DNA of 64,000 nt, taken from positions 1-64,000 of the forward strand of contig NZ_JAUSRF010000015.1 in assembly GCF_030811685.1 (NCBI RefSeq), in the 5' to 3' direction. The stretch comes from Neorhizobium huautlense (GTDB taxonomy: Bacteria > Pseudomonadota > Alphaproteobacteria > Rhizobiales > Rhizobiaceae). The position numbers and the translations under genes are program-made. Positions 43,485 through 53,405 of this stretch are shown here, one piece after another. The notes beneath the pieces are model-generated. The model searched no databases, had not been told where the DNA came from, and saw only the letters and a program-made list of their open reading frames with translations. The number at the start of each line of letters is the position of its first letter. The stretch's first letter is position 1.

Positions 43485-43517
43485 CTGTCATAAATCTGTA
43501 GCTTTGCCGTCACACAA
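43485..43517 (+). promoter_or_regulatory. Pho box, three 11-bp direct repeats
   Basis: CTGTCATAAAT (43485), CTGTAGCTTTG (43496) and CCGTCACACAA (43507) are in-phase 11-bp units with CTGTCAT-like half-sites, the arrangement bound by PhoB. The array ends about 50 nt before the ugpB start, so it would overlap the -35 region. It predicts induction of the ugp operon under phosphate limitation, as known for ugp in rhizobia and enterics. Confidence 0.85.
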
Positions 43518-43566
43518 GGCCACTATCCCTCCCTCGACATTAACTGGTGGAGAGGGGTCTTATCCC

Positions 43567-44883
43567 ATGATGAAGAAGCTTGTTCTGGCTGCTGCGGCAG
43601 TCGCTTTGTCTGCAACCACGTCGCTTGCCGCGACCGAAGTCACCTGGTGGCACGCCATGGGTGGCGAGCTCGGCAAGAAGCTCGAGGAAGTTGCCCAGAA
43701 GTTCAACGAAAGCCAGTCCGAATACAAGGTCGTTCCGACCTACAAAGGCACCTACCCGGAAACCCTCAATGCAGCGATTGCTGCATTCCGCGCCAAGCAG
43801 CAGCCGGCCATCGTTCAGGTTTTCGAAGTCGGCACCGGCACGATGATGGCCGCCAAGGGCGCCGTTTACCCGGTCTACAAGCTGATGGCTGATCAGGGCG
43901 AAGCTTTCGACACCAAGTCGTTCCTTGCACCGGTCACCGGCTACTATTCCGACACCGAAGGCAACATCCTGTCGCTGCCTTTCAACTCCTCGACCCCGAT
44001 CATGTATTACAACAAGGACGTCTTCAAGAAGGCTGGCCTTGATCCGGAAGTCGCTCCGAAGACCTGGAAGGAAGTTGAGGAGTTCTCCAAGAAGATCGTC
44101 ACGTCCGGCGCTGCCAAGTGCGGTTTCACCTCCGCCTGGATCACCTGGGTTCAGACCGAAAACCTCTCGGCCATCCACGACAAGCCGTTCGGCTCGCTCG
44201 AAAACGGTTTTGGCGGCTTCGACACCAAGTTCGAATTTAACGGCGACCTGCAGGTCAAGCATTGGGCCAACCTGAAGAAGTGGCAGGACGAAGGCCTCTT
44301 CAAGTATGGCGGTCCGGTTGGCGGCGATCAGGCAGCCACCATGTTCTACGCGCAGGAATGCGCCATCACCATGAACTCATCGGCCGGTCGCGCCGGCGTC
44401 ATCAACAACGCCAAGAACTTTACCCCGGGCTTCGCTCCGCTGCCTTATTACGACGATGAAACCAAGGAGCCGAAAAACTCCATCATCGGCGGCGCAACCC
44501 TCTGGGTCCTGAATGGCAAGGACGACGCGACCTACAAGGGCGTTGCAAAGTTCTTCTCCTATCTGTCGAAGCCGGAAGTGCAGGCTGACTGGCACCAGTT
44601 CACCGGTTACCTGCCGATCACCAACGCTGCCTATGAGCTTGGTCAGAGCCAGGGTTATTATGAAAAGAACCCGGGTTCGGACGTCTCGATCAAGCAGATC
44701 CTGCGTGGCACGCCGTCTGCCAACTCCAAGGGCGTTCGCTTCGGCAACTTTGCCCAGGTCCGCACTGTCGTGGACGAGGAGTTCCAGTCGCTCTTGTCTG
44801 GCCAGAAGGATGCTAAGCAGGCTCTCGACGCTGCCGTCGAGCGTGGCAACACGATCCTGCGCGAATTCCAGGCCGCTAACTGA
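43567..44883 (+). CDS. ugpB: sn-glycerol-3-phosphate ABC transporter, periplasmic binding protein
   Basis: 438 residues from ATG 43567 (GAGAGGGG upstream). The Sec signal peptide MKKLVLAAAAVALSATTSLA is followed by the mature start TEVTWWHAMGGELGKKLEE, typical of UgpB. FEVGTGTMMAAKGAVYPVY and QECAITMNSSAGR are further landmarks of the UgpB solute pocket. It binds glycerol-3-phosphate or glycerophosphodiesters in the periplasm. First gene of ugpBAEC, with a Pho box upstream and a hairpin behind it. Codon use is more biased than in its neighbours, consistent with high expression. Confidence 0.96.
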   Translation: MMKKLVLAAAAVALSATTSLAATEVTWWHAMGGELGKKLEEVAQKFNESQSEYKVVPTYKGTYPETLNAAIAAFRAKQQPAIVQVFEVGTGTMMAAKGAVYPVYKLMADQGEAFDTKSFLAPVTGYYSDTEGNILSLPFNSSTPIMYYNKDVFKKAGLDPEVAPKTWKEVEEFSKKIVTSGAAKCGFTSAWITWVQTENLSAIHDKPFGSLENGFGGFDTKFEFNGDLQVKHWANLKKWQDEGLFKYGGPVGGDQAATMFYAQECAITMNSSAGRAGVINNAKNFTPGFAPLPYYDDETKEPKNSIIGGATLWVLNGKDDATYKGVAKFFSYLSKPEVQADWHQFTGYLPITNAAYELGQSQGYYEKNPGSDVSIKQILRGTPSANSKGVRFGNFAQVRTVVDEEFQSLLSGQKDAKQALDAAVERGNTILREFQAAN

Positions 44884-44902
44884 TCATTGGCTTTGAAATG
44901 AG

Positions 44903-44932
44903 GGAAAGGATCGGCTGCTGCCGGTCCTTTCC
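44903..44932 (+). terminator. attenuating hairpin between ugpB and ugpA
   Basis: 13-bp stem (44903-44915 with 44920-44932, one G-T wobble) and a 4-nt TGCT loop, followed by TTGTTT. Such structures behind the binding-protein gene usually let some transcripts stop, giving excess binding protein over membrane subunits. Confidence 0.7.
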
Positions 44933-44980
44933 TTGTTTGCAGGGCATCGCAACCTGGCGATGCAGCAACGGCGGACGGAC

Positions 44981-45868
44981 ATGATGGATACCAAACGAAC
45001 GACATTCAACAACAAGCTGCTGCCTTACCTTCTTCTGGCGCCACAGCTGATCATCACCCTGGTGTTCTTCATCTGGCCGGCCGCGCAGGCGGTAAAATCC
45101 TCCGTCGAGCGCGAGGACCCGTTCGGTTTCTCGACGGTCTTTGTCGGCCTGACCCATTACAAGCGGCTTTTCGCCGATCCGAGCTATCTCGACAGTCTCT
45201 TGCGCACCGGTGTTTTCGCCGTCGCCGTCACGCTTCTGTCCATGGGGCTCGGCCTTGCCTTTGCCGCCGCCGTCGATCGCCTGACGCGCACCTCGCGCAT
45301 CTACACGACGCTGCTCGTGTGGCCTTATGCTGTCGCCCCGGTCATTGCCGGCGTGCTCTGGTTCTTCCTGTTCAACACCTCAACGGGCATTCTTCCGTTC
45401 TTCCTGTCGCAGTTCGGCATCAACTGGAACCATGACCTCAACGGCACGCATGCGATGATCCTCATCATCATCGCTGCCGCATGGAAGCAGGTTTCCTACA
45501 ATTTCCTGTTCTTCCTTGCCGGTCTGCAATCGGTGCCGCATGCGCTGATGGAAGCGGGAGCGATCGATGGCGCCGGACCCGTGAAGCGCTTCTTCACCAT
45601 CGCCCTGCCGCTGCTTTCGCCGACGACATTCTTCCTGTTCATCATCAACGTGAACTACGCCATGTTCGACACGTTTCCGATCGTCGATGCGACCACCAAT
45701 GGTGGCCCGGCCCAGTCAACAAACATCATGGTCTACAAGGTCTATCAGGATGGCTTTCTTGGCCTGAATCTCGGATCGTCTTCCGCCCAATCGGTGCTGC
45801 TGATGCTGATCGTCATGGTTCTGACCTTCGTGCAGTTTCGCTATGTCGAACGCCGCGTTCAATATTGA
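44981..45868 (+). CDS. ugpA: sn-glycerol-3-phosphate ABC transporter, permease UgpA
   Basis: 295 residues from ATG 44981 (44984 is equally possible; no strong Shine-Dalgarno). It has six predicted helices. The coupling EAA loop is HALMEAGAIDGAGPVKRFFTIALPLLSP. The periplasmic loop SVEREDPFGFSTVFVGLTHYKRLF is typical of UgpA. It forms the membrane channel with UgpE. The gene is separated from ugpB by an attenuator hairpin and from ugpE by 9 nt. Confidence 0.95.
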   Translation: MMDTKRTTFNNKLLPYLLLAPQLIITLVFFIWPAAQAVKSSVEREDPFGFSTVFVGLTHYKRLFADPSYLDSLLRTGVFAVAVTLLSMGLGLAFAAAVDRLTRTSRIYTTLLVWPYAVAPVIAGVLWFFLFNTSTGILPFFLSQFGINWNHDLNGTHAMILIIIAAAWKQVSYNFLFFLAGLQSVPHALMEAGAIDGAGPVKRFFTIALPLLSPTTFFLFIINVNYAMFDTFPIVDATTNGGPAQSTNIMVYKVYQDGFLGLNLGSSSAQSVLLMLIVMVLTFVQFRYVERRVQY

Positions 45869-45877
45869 GGATCGACC

Positions 45878-46726
45878 ATGGTTGAAAACCGCCCTTTCCT
45901 GACCTTTCTCACCCATGCCTTCCTGATCTTCGGTTTCGTGGTCGTGGCATTTCCTGTCTACGTGGCCTTCGTGGCCTCCACGCATGACCTGCCGACGCTT
46001 CTGACGGGCGCCGTGCCGATGCTGCCGGGATCGCATTTCATCGAGAATTATTCGGCTATCCTGACCAATGTCTCGGCCGCCCATGGCCTGCCGAACTATT
46101 CGCACATGGCGCTCAATTCGTTGATCATGGCCATCGTCATCACGGTCGGAAAGATCGTCATTTCGATCATGTCGGCCTTCGCGATCGTCTATTTCCGCTT
46201 CCCCTTCCGGGTGCTGGCTTTCTGGATCATCTTCGTGACGCTGATGCTACCGGTCGAGGTGCGCATCATGCCGACCTACAAGATCGTCGCCGATCTCGGC
46301 ATGCTGAATTCCTGGGCCGGTCTCACCATCCCGCTGATCGCATCCGCCACGGCCACCTTCCTGTTCCGCCAGTTCTTCATGACCGTGCCGGATGAAATCC
46401 TGGAAGCGGCTCGTGTGGATGGCGCAGGCGCAATGAAATTTTTCTGGGATATCCTGCTGCCGCTGTCGCGCACCAATATCGGCGCGCTCTGCGTCATTCT
46501 CTTCATCTATGGCTGGGTGCAGTATCTCTGGCCGATGCTGGTGACCACCGACACCGGTTATTACACGCTGATGATGGGCATGAAGCGCATGGTCACCGCG
46601 CAGGACGGCGTGATCGCCTGGAATTACGTGATGGCGGGCTCGGTTCTGGCCATGCTGCCCCCCATCCTGATCGTCATTTTCATGCAGCGGTTGTTCATCC
46701 GCGGTCTGACAGAAACGGAGAAGTAA
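45878..46726 (+). CDS. ugpE: sn-glycerol-3-phosphate ABC transporter, permease UgpE
   Basis: 282 residues with six predicted helices. Its EAA loop, DEILEAARVDGAGAMKFFWDILLPL, contacts UgpC. PTYKIVADLGMLNSWAGLTIPLI and the late YYTLMMGMKRM are UgpE-like. It is the partner of UgpA in the inner-membrane channel. It ends 1 nt before the ugpC start. Confidence 0.95.
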   Translation: MVENRPFLTFLTHAFLIFGFVVVAFPVYVAFVASTHDLPTLLTGAVPMLPGSHFIENYSAILTNVSAAHGLPNYSHMALNSLIMAIVITVGKIVISIMSAFAIVYFRFPFRVLAFWIIFVTLMLPVEVRIMPTYKIVADLGMLNSWAGLTIPLIASATATFLFRQFFMTVPDEILEAARVDGAGAMKFFWDILLPLSRTNIGALCVILFIYGWVQYLWPMLVTTDTGYYTLMMGMKRMVTAQDGVIAWNYVMAGSVLAMLPPILIVIFMQRLFIRGLTETEK

Positions 46727-46727
46727 A

Positions 46728-47831
46728 ATGGCATCCATCGACGTCGAAAAAGTCGGAAAGATCTATACCGGCGGCGTTCGGGCTGTCACCGACATCAACC
46801 TCGAGATCAAGGACGGTGAGTTCATCGTTCTGGTTGGCCCGTCCGGATGCGGAAAATCCACGCTTCTGCGCATGCTCGCAGGTCTGGAGACAATCTCCGA
46901 AGGTCAGGTGAAAATCGGTTCGCGCGTGGTCAACCGGGTCGAACCGGCCGATCGCGATATCGCCATGGTGTTCCAGAACTATGCGCTCTACCCGCATATG
47001 ACGGTGCGTCAAAACCTCGAATACGGGCTGAAGAACCGCAAGACGCCGAAGGCGGAGATCGACGCGCGCGTCACCGAAGCAGCACGCATGCTGGAAATCA
47101 CCCAGTATCTGGATCGCAAGCCGCGTGCGCTTTCCGGCGGCCAGCGCCAGCGTGTCGCCATGGGGCGCGCCATCGTGCGCAAGCCTTCGGTCTTCCTGTT
47201 CGACGAACCGCTTTCCAACCTCGATGCCAAGCTGCGCGTCTCGATGCGCGGCGAGATCAAGCGTCTGCAGCGCCGTCTCGGCACCACCTCGATCTATGTC
47301 ACGCACGACCAGCTGGAAGCGATGACGCTGGCCGATCGTCTGGTCGTGCTCAATGGTGGCCAGATCGAACAGGTCGGTTCGCCGCTCGATGTCTATCACA
47401 CGCCGGCTTCCACCTTTGTCGCCAGCTTCATCGGCTCCCCGGCCATGAACCTCGTCAAGGCCGAGTGCCAGGGCGACAGGCTCGCCATCGGCCCGGCCAT
47501 GATCTCGCTGAATGGTTATGCGCCGGCATCCGGTACCGTCACCGTCGGCATTCGCGCCGAAGACCTGCGCGTTGTTTCGGGTGAGGAGGGCATGCCCTTC
47601 GTGGTCGAATATGTCGAGGAGCTGGGCTCGCAGCGCTTGGTCCATGGTCTGGTCGGCGATCAGGCTTTGACGATCGCGCTGTCGGGCGAATCCGAGATTT
47701 CGGGCACGATGCGCATCGCGGTTGATCCAGCCAGGCTGCATTTCTTCTCCGCCGACGATGGCAAGCGTATCGTCAGTGCGAATGAAGCGGCAAGGGCCGC
47801 GGCCGCATCCAGTCCGGCTCCGGTCGCCTGA
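46728..47831 (+). CDS. ugpC: sn-glycerol-3-phosphate ABC transporter, ATPase UgpC
   Basis: 367 residues of the MalK/UgpC type. Walker A is GPSGCGKSTLLR, the Q-loop VFQNYALYPHM, the signature LSGGQRQRVAMGRAIVR, Walker B FLFDEPLSNLDAKLR, and the H-loop VTHDQLEA. A C-terminal TOBE/regulatory domain (about 240-350) includes GIRAEDLRV. It energises UgpAE and may be feedback-regulated through the C-domain. It is the last gene of the operon. Confidence 0.96.
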   Translation: MASIDVEKVGKIYTGGVRAVTDINLEIKDGEFIVLVGPSGCGKSTLLRMLAGLETISEGQVKIGSRVVNRVEPADRDIAMVFQNYALYPHMTVRQNLEYGLKNRKTPKAEIDARVTEAARMLEITQYLDRKPRALSGGQRQRVAMGRAIVRKPSVFLFDEPLSNLDAKLRVSMRGEIKRLQRRLGTTSIYVTHDQLEAMTLADRLVVLNGGQIEQVGSPLDVYHTPASTFVASFIGSPAMNLVKAECQGDRLAIGPAMISLNGYAPASGTVTVGIRAEDLRVVSGEEGMPFVVEYVEELGSQRLVHGLVGDQALTIALSGESEISGTMRIAVDPARLHFFSADDGKRIVSANEAARAAAASSPAPVA

Positions 47832-47937
47832 CTGTCACGGAATGAGGGCGGTTCGAGCAATTTTAGGTATTGCTGAAATCGTCCTCTTACCCATTTGAAC
47901 TATCGTCTTTCCCGGTTGGTTATCCGGGGGACGGGAC

Positions 47938-48441
47938 ATGGCTTTGCATTACATCGCAATCGCTGCCGCAGCGGTCGGCATTCGCTCCAGTCGCGTTTCG
48001 CCACATGGAGAAACGCTTCCTGCCTTTGTCGGCGCAAGTTCCGCAACGGCGGACATGAAGCCAGCACCGGTCGAGCCAAGCTGGATTATCGCCGGCAATC
48101 CGCAGGCGCGTGTTTGTGCGCATTCCCAATCCGCCGACAAATTCGCCTCGACCGCCGTCTGGGATTGCACGGCCGGCACATTCCGCTGGTTTTTCGGCTG
48201 GGATGAAACCGTCGTCATTCTCGAAGGCGAAGTGCATGTGACCGCCGAAGACGGCAGCGAACGCACGCTGAAGGCGGGTGATGTCGGGTATTTTCGTGGC
48301 GGTACATGGGCCACCTGGCACATCGACAATTACGTGAAGAAGATCGCCTTCGTCCGCAAGCCGATGCCCATGCTGTTCTCCTATGCCTATCGGGCATGGG
48401 CCAAATTCGGGCCGAAGCGCAAGGACGGCCTCGCCGCCTGA
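47938..48441 (+). CDS. cupin-domain protein
   Basis: 167 residues from ATG 47938 (GGGGGACGGG upstream). The short hydrophobic N-terminus IAIAAAAVGI may be a signal or just a strand. The cupin barrel is at about 70-140: FRWFFGWDETVVILEGEVHVTAEDG, then GDVGYFRGGTWATWHI, resembling the Cupin_3 (DUF861) type. The usual metal-binding His/Glu set is reduced, and the EGEVHV and TWHID segments are the likely remnants. Function unknown. It is 106 nt after ugpC, so co-regulation with ugp is possible. Confidence 0.82.
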   Translation: MALHYIAIAAAAVGIRSSRVSPHGETLPAFVGASSATADMKPAPVEPSWIIAGNPQARVCAHSQSADKFASTAVWDCTAGTFRWFFGWDETVVILEGEVHVTAEDGSERTLKAGDVGYFRGGTWATWHIDNYVKKIAFVRKPMPMLFSYAYRAWAKFGPKRKDGLAA

Positions 48442-48482
48442 AAAGGCGTAACGATAAGGCTGCCGAAGCAGTTGCCATCCCG

Positions 48483-48505
48483 CGCCTGCCGTCCTACATC
48501 AGGCG
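48483..48505 (+). terminator. possible terminator after the cupin gene
   Basis: 6-bp stem CGCCTG (48483-48488) / CAGGCG (48500-48505) with an 11-nt loop, then GGCATTTT, just ahead of the gshB ribosome-binding site. It is short and only moderately convincing. Confidence 0.35.
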
Positions 48506-48526
48506 GGCATTTTCAAAGGGTGGCTT

Positions 48527-49480
<954 letters not shown>

Positions 49481-49498
49481 TCCATCACGGAACCTGAT

Positions 49499-49530
49499 GA
49501 ACGGCCTGCTTCGCAAGAGGCGGGCCGTTC
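49499..49530 (+). terminator. terminator of gshB
   Basis: 8-bp stem GAACGGCC (49499-49506) / GGCCGTTC (49523-49530). A T-rich tract occurs about 20 nt later (CTTTTT), so Rho-independent strength is moderate. Confidence 0.55.
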
Positions 49531-49714
49531 ACGTTCGTTCCTGTCCTTTTTAGCCTTTGTTCCGCGGTTGCAACCTGCTTCAATCGAAATAAACGCTATG
49601 AGGGAAATCGTTCTCTAATCGTTCTTGTTTTGCGTGAGCTTCTGTGCTTGATTGCAATCCGGGGTCGTGCTCGGCGTGTGTCGGCCTCGCACCGGCGTAT
49701 TGGGGGCAATGGTC

Positions 49715-51250
49715 ATGGTGGCGCGTGTCGGTACGGTTGCATTTCAGGGCATAGAGGGAGTTCCGGTCGATGTGCAGGTCATGATCGGGCCGGGCAAGAT
49801 CAACATGCATATCGTCGGCCTGCCGGACAAGGCGGTGGCCGAAAGTCGCGAACGTGTGCAGGCGGCCCTGCATGCCTCTGGCCTCGCCTTGCCGGCCAAA
49901 AAGATCACCATCAATCTGGCGCCGGCCGATTTGCCAAAGGAAGGGTCTCATTTCGACCTGCCGATTGCGCTCGGGCTGATGGCGGTGCTCGGCGCCATCC
50001 CGGCCGATGCGCTGTCCGGTTATGTCGTTCTCGGTGAACTCAATCTCGATGGCACGCTGGCACCCGTCGCGGGTGCCTTGCCGGCGGCCATCGGTGCCAA
50101 TGGCTTGGGAAAGGGCCTGATCTGCCCGGCGGACAGCGGTGCCGAAGCCGCTTGGGCGGGCAACGAGATCGATATTCTCGCACCCCGTAGCCTGATCGCG
50201 CTCGCCAATCATTTTCGTGGCACGCAGGTCCTGTCACGCCCGCAGCCGGCCATTCGTGCACCCGCAACGGATCTGCCGGACCTTGCCGATATCAAGGGTC
50301 AGGAAAGCGCCAAGCGGGCGCTGGAAGTGGCGGCTGCCGGGGGGCATAACCTCTTGATGATCGGCCCGCCCGGTTCCGGCAAATCCATGCTTGCCGCGCG
50401 CCTTCCCTCCATCCTGCCACCATTGACGGCACCGGAGCTTCTGGAAGTGTCGATGATCCATTCGATTGCAGGCCAGTTGTCCGGCGGAAAGCTGTCGGAT
50501 CGCCGACCCTATCGGGCGCCGCATCATTCCGCCACCATGGCAGCCCTTATCGGTGGCGGACTGCGGGCCAAGCCTGGAGAGGCGTCGCTCGCTCATCACG
50601 GCGTGCTGTTTCTCGACGAGTTCCCCGAATTCTCTCCGCAGGTTCTGGATGCGCTGCGCCAGCCGCTGGAAACGGCCGAATGCGTGATCGCTCGCGCCAA
50701 TCACCGTGTCACCTATCCCGCCGGCATTCAGCTGGTTGCCGCCATGAACCCGTGTCGCTGCGGCATGGCGGGCGAACCCGGCCATACCTGCGCGCGCGGA
50801 CCGCGTTGTGCCGCCGATTATCAGGCGCGCATTTCCGGCCCGCTGATGGACCGTATCGATATCCGCATCGATGTACCGGCTGTCTCGGCTGTCGATCTCA
50901 TCCGCCCCGTGGCAGCCGAAAGCAGCGCCGATGTCGCCCGTCGTGTCGCTCGCGCCCGTGCCCGCCAGCAGGCTCGTTTCGAGGAGGCGGGGCAGGGCGG
51001 CATCACCACCAATGCCCGCTGCTCGACATCGATGATCGAAACCTTTGCCGCGCCGGATCAGGCGGGCCTGCAATTGCTGCGGGACGCTGCGGAAAAACTG
51101 AAATTTTCAGCCCGCGGGTATCATCGTGTATTGAAGGTTGCCCGAACGCTCGCCGATCTCGATGACAAGGAAACGGTCGGCCGCATCCATCTGGCCGAGG
51201 CCATTTCCTACCGGATGGCGGGAGAAAGGATGGCGTCGGCAGTGGCTTAA
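49715..51250 (+). CDS. comM: YifB/ComM-type Mg-chelatase-like AAA+ ATPase
   Basis: 511 residues from ATG 49715 (TGGGGG 8 nt upstream, and MVARVGTVAFQGIEGVPVDV is the family start). It has an N-terminal Lon-protease-like domain (about 18-140), then AAA+ with Walker A GPPGSGKSM, Walker B VLFLDEFPEF and sensor region CRCGMAGEPGHTC, which has paired cysteines. A Mg_chelatase_C domain carries YHRVLKVARTLADL. ComM is a DNA helicase that extends branch migration during natural transformation in several bacteria. Its wider role in non-competent species is unclear. Monocistronic. Confidence 0.94.
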   Translation: MVARVGTVAFQGIEGVPVDVQVMIGPGKINMHIVGLPDKAVAESRERVQAALHASGLALPAKKITINLAPADLPKEGSHFDLPIALGLMAVLGAIPADALSGYVVLGELNLDGTLAPVAGALPAAIGANGLGKGLICPADSGAEAAWAGNEIDILAPRSLIALANHFRGTQVLSRPQPAIRAPATDLPDLADIKGQESAKRALEVAAAGGHNLLMIGPPGSGKSMLAARLPSILPPLTAPELLEVSMIHSIAGQLSGGKLSDRRPYRAPHHSATMAALIGGGLRAKPGEASLAHHGVLFLDEFPEFSPQVLDALRQPLETAECVIARANHRVTYPAGIQLVAAMNPCRCGMAGEPGHTCARGPRCAADYQARISGPLMDRIDIRIDVPAVSAVDLIRPVAAESSADVARRVARARARQQARFEEAGQGGITTNARCSTSMIETFAAPDQAGLQLLRDAAEKLKFSARGYHRVLKVARTLADLDDKETVGRIHLAEAISYRMAGERMASAVA

Positions 51251-51265
51251 AAATCTCAGAAAATC

Positions 51266-51289
51266 GCCGGGCTATTAGAGCAGCCCGGC
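51266..51289. terminator. bidirectional hairpin between comM and cysK
   Basis: 8-bp perfect stem GCCGGGCT (51266-51273) / AGCCCGGC (51282-51289) with an 8-nt loop between the two convergent stops. There is no clear T-run on either side. Confidence 0.6.
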
Positions 51290-51305
51290 TAGAGAAAAGG
51301 TAGCG

Positions 51306-52271
51306 TCAGCCGCCAAGCCCTTCGAAAAGTGCCGTCGAAAGATACCGCTCGGCAAAGGACGGAATGATCACCACGATATTTTTGCCGGCATTTTCCGGGC
51401 GGCTGCCGATCTCGATCGCGGCTTTCAGCGCAGCGCCGGAAGAGATGCCGACCGGAACGCCTTCCAGCCGAGCCACATGGCGGGCGGTTTCCAGCGCGTC
51501 GGCGCTGGTGATGGTGACGATCTCGTCATAGATTTCGGTGTCGAGGATTTTTGGCGCAAAGCCTGCGCCAATGCCCTGGATCTTGTGCGGGCCGGGTTCG
51601 CCACCGGAAAGCACCGGCGATTCCTTCGGCTCGACGGCGATGACCTTGACGTCGGGCTTGCGCGCCTTCAGCACCTGACCTACGCCGGTAATCGTGCCGC
51701 CGGTGCCGATGCCCGCCACAAAAATATCGACCTTGCCATCGGTGTCGTTCCAGATCTCTTCCGCCGTGGTCTTGCGGTGGATTTCCGGGTTGGCCGGGTT
51801 TTCGAACTGTTGCGGAATGATGGCATCCGGCGTCGATGCGGCCAGTTCCTCGGCCTTGGCAATGGCGCCCTTCATGCCCTTGGCGCCTTCGGTCAGCACC
51901 AGTTCGGCGCCGAGAAGCGCCAGCATCTTGCGGCGCTCGATCGACATCGTCTCCGGCATGGTGAGGATCAGCCGATAGCCCTTGGCGGCGGCGGCAAAGG
52001 CGAGCGCAATGCCGGTATTGCCGGAGGTGGGCTCGATCAGCGTCGTTTTGCCCGGTGCGATACGGCCGTCCGCTTCCGCCGCTTCCAGCATGGCAACGCC
52101 GATACGATCCTTGACCGAGGCGATCGGATTGAAAAATTCCAGCTTGGCCAGAATATTGGCCTTCACACCCTTTTCACGCGCCAGTTTGTCGAGACGCACC
52201 AGCGGCGTATCGCCGATCGTATCGGTGATGGAGGAATAGATGCGGCCGCGGCCGGGCTTCTTGTCGGACAT
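51306..52271 (-). CDS. cysK: cysteine synthase A (O-acetylserine sulfhydrylase)
   Basis: 321 residues. Fold type II PLP enzyme: the Schiff-base lysine is Lys54 in NPIASVKDRIG. PTSGNTGIALAF binds the substrate carboxylate, and GIGTGGTITG the PLP phosphate. ISSGAALKAA occurs near the C-terminus. It makes cysteine from O-acetylserine and sulfide. It is monocistronic; the upstream region carries a plus-strand orphan terminator (52357-52380). Confidence 0.96.
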   Translation of the reverse strand: MSDKKPGRGRIYSSITDTIGDTPLVRLDKLAREKGVKANILAKLEFFNPIASVKDRIGVAMLEAAEADGRIAPGKTTLIEPTSGNTGIALAFAAAAKGYRLILTMPETMSIERRKMLALLGAELVLTEGAKGMKGAIAKAEELAASTPDAIIPQQFENPANPEIHRKTTAEEIWNDTDGKVDIFVAGIGTGGTITGVGQVLKARKPDVKVIAVEPKESPVLSGGEPGPHKIQGIGAGFAPKILDTEIYDEIVTITSADALETARHVARLEGVPVGISSGAALKAAIEIGSRPENAGKNIVVIIPSFAERYLSTALFEGLGG

Positions 52272-52356
52272 TGTCTTTCTCCGTTCAGGCGTGTGACGAG
52301 GAAAATAGGTGTTCTTGCCGACCTATGCGAGAACAGTCCGACGAAACCTTTCGTTG

Positions 52357-52380
52357 CGGAGAGAAAAAATCTCCGTTTTT
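52357..52380 (+). terminator. orphan plus-strand intrinsic terminator upstream of cysK
   Basis: 6-bp stem CGGAGA (52357-52362) / TCTCCG (52370-52375) with an A-rich loop and then TTTTT. It points away from cysK on the opposite strand, about 85 nt upstream of the cysK start, and no plus-strand gene precedes it. A short RNA antisense to the cysK leader is one explanation. Confidence 0.5.
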
Positions 52381-52496
52381 CCGTAGTTTCGGGTTAAATC
52401 GTTCGTCATGTCTAGGCGTGTTGATAAACAGCAACTTGACCCGCTGGCGCCCACCTCGTGACCGTTCGGCCGGCCGCGGATATCCGTTTCCGACAA

Positions 52497-53405
52497 TCAG
52501 AAATGCGCCAGTTCCGGCAGGCGGATCGGCCCATCCGGGCGGAGAGTGTCAGGGCCGCGCATCATCAGGACCAGCGGGGCCTCGTCCGCCATAGTCGTCA
52601 CGCCGCATCCGAGACGGTCGGGCACGAAATCGACCACCACACGGCTCGGCGTCCGGCCCATCGCGGACAGGATATCGCCGAGTGCCGGCATGTCATGTGT
52701 CACGACGTCGAGCAGTTCGAACATGCTTTCGCGGTTGAAGCGCCAGGCGATGATCGTATCCAGCTTTTCAAGGTAATCGAGCCGGACGTCGTCTGACAGC
52801 CAGGCATTGAGGAGAAACATCTCGCTCTGCCGCGCCACGGCAAACTGGTTGGAGGCGGGCGCTCTCGTCGCCAGCATCTTTCGTGTCAGGGCAAGGTCGT
52901 CGGGCTGGTGGAGATCAAGTCGACGGACAGAGGGGGCTGCGCCACCAATTGCCGGCATTTCTGCCAGAAACCGGGCTTGCGGCAGAACCACAAAACCGTG
53001 CTTTTCGTAAAGCTTCGGTTTTTCCGTATAGAGCAACGCAGCCTCGAAAGCCTGCGCATCACACCAGGCCAAGGCCTTTTCCGTCACATCGCGAAACAGG
53101 CCGCGTCCGCGAAATTCCGGCCGCACCGCGCCGGATTGCAGGCCCGCGGCGCGCACGGGCCGACCATTGATCATCATCGGCAGGGTGAAGGCGGAAAGAT
53201 TGGCAATCAGCCGGTCGTCATCATCGAACCAGCCGAAGGCCATGCTGCTGGCATCATGCCCGCCCAGATGGTCGAGCGGGGTAATGTCGATGCCGAAAAT
53301 ATCGTGGAGAAGCGCGGCCAGTGCTGCCCGGCGGGCAGCATCATCGAGGTCGTATTGCCGGAATGTCAGGCTATCAGCCTGAAGGCCAGCCGCGCGGCCG
53401 GTCAT
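52497..53405 (-). CDS. GNAT-family N-acetyltransferase (Eis-like N-terminal GNAT)
   Basis: 302 residues from ATG 53405, whose ATG shares a base with the dut stop (TAATG). A GNAT domain occupies about 12-165. AAGLQSGAVRPEFRGRGLFRDV is the acetyl-CoA loop (RGRGL), and LYTEKPKLYEKHGFV the motif B tyrosine region. The second half (about 170-302) is a degenerate GNAT-like or sterol-carrier-like domain, as in two-domain acetyltransferases. The acceptor is unknown. It is translationally coupled to dut. Confidence 0.86.
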   Translation of the reverse strand: MTGRAAGLQADSLTFRQYDLDDAARRAALAALLHDIFGIDITPLDHLGGHDASSMAFGWFDDDDRLIANLSAFTLPMMINGRPVRAAGLQSGAVRPEFRGRGLFRDVTEKALAWCDAQAFEAALLYTEKPKLYEKHGFVVLPQARFLAEMPAIGGAAPSVRRLDLHQPDDLALTRKMLATRAPASNQFAVARQSEMFLLNAWLSDDVRLDYLEKLDTIIAWRFNRESMFELLDVVTHDMPALGDILSAMGRTPSRVVVDFVPDRLGCGVTTMADEAPLVLMMRGPDTLRPDGPIRLPELAHF

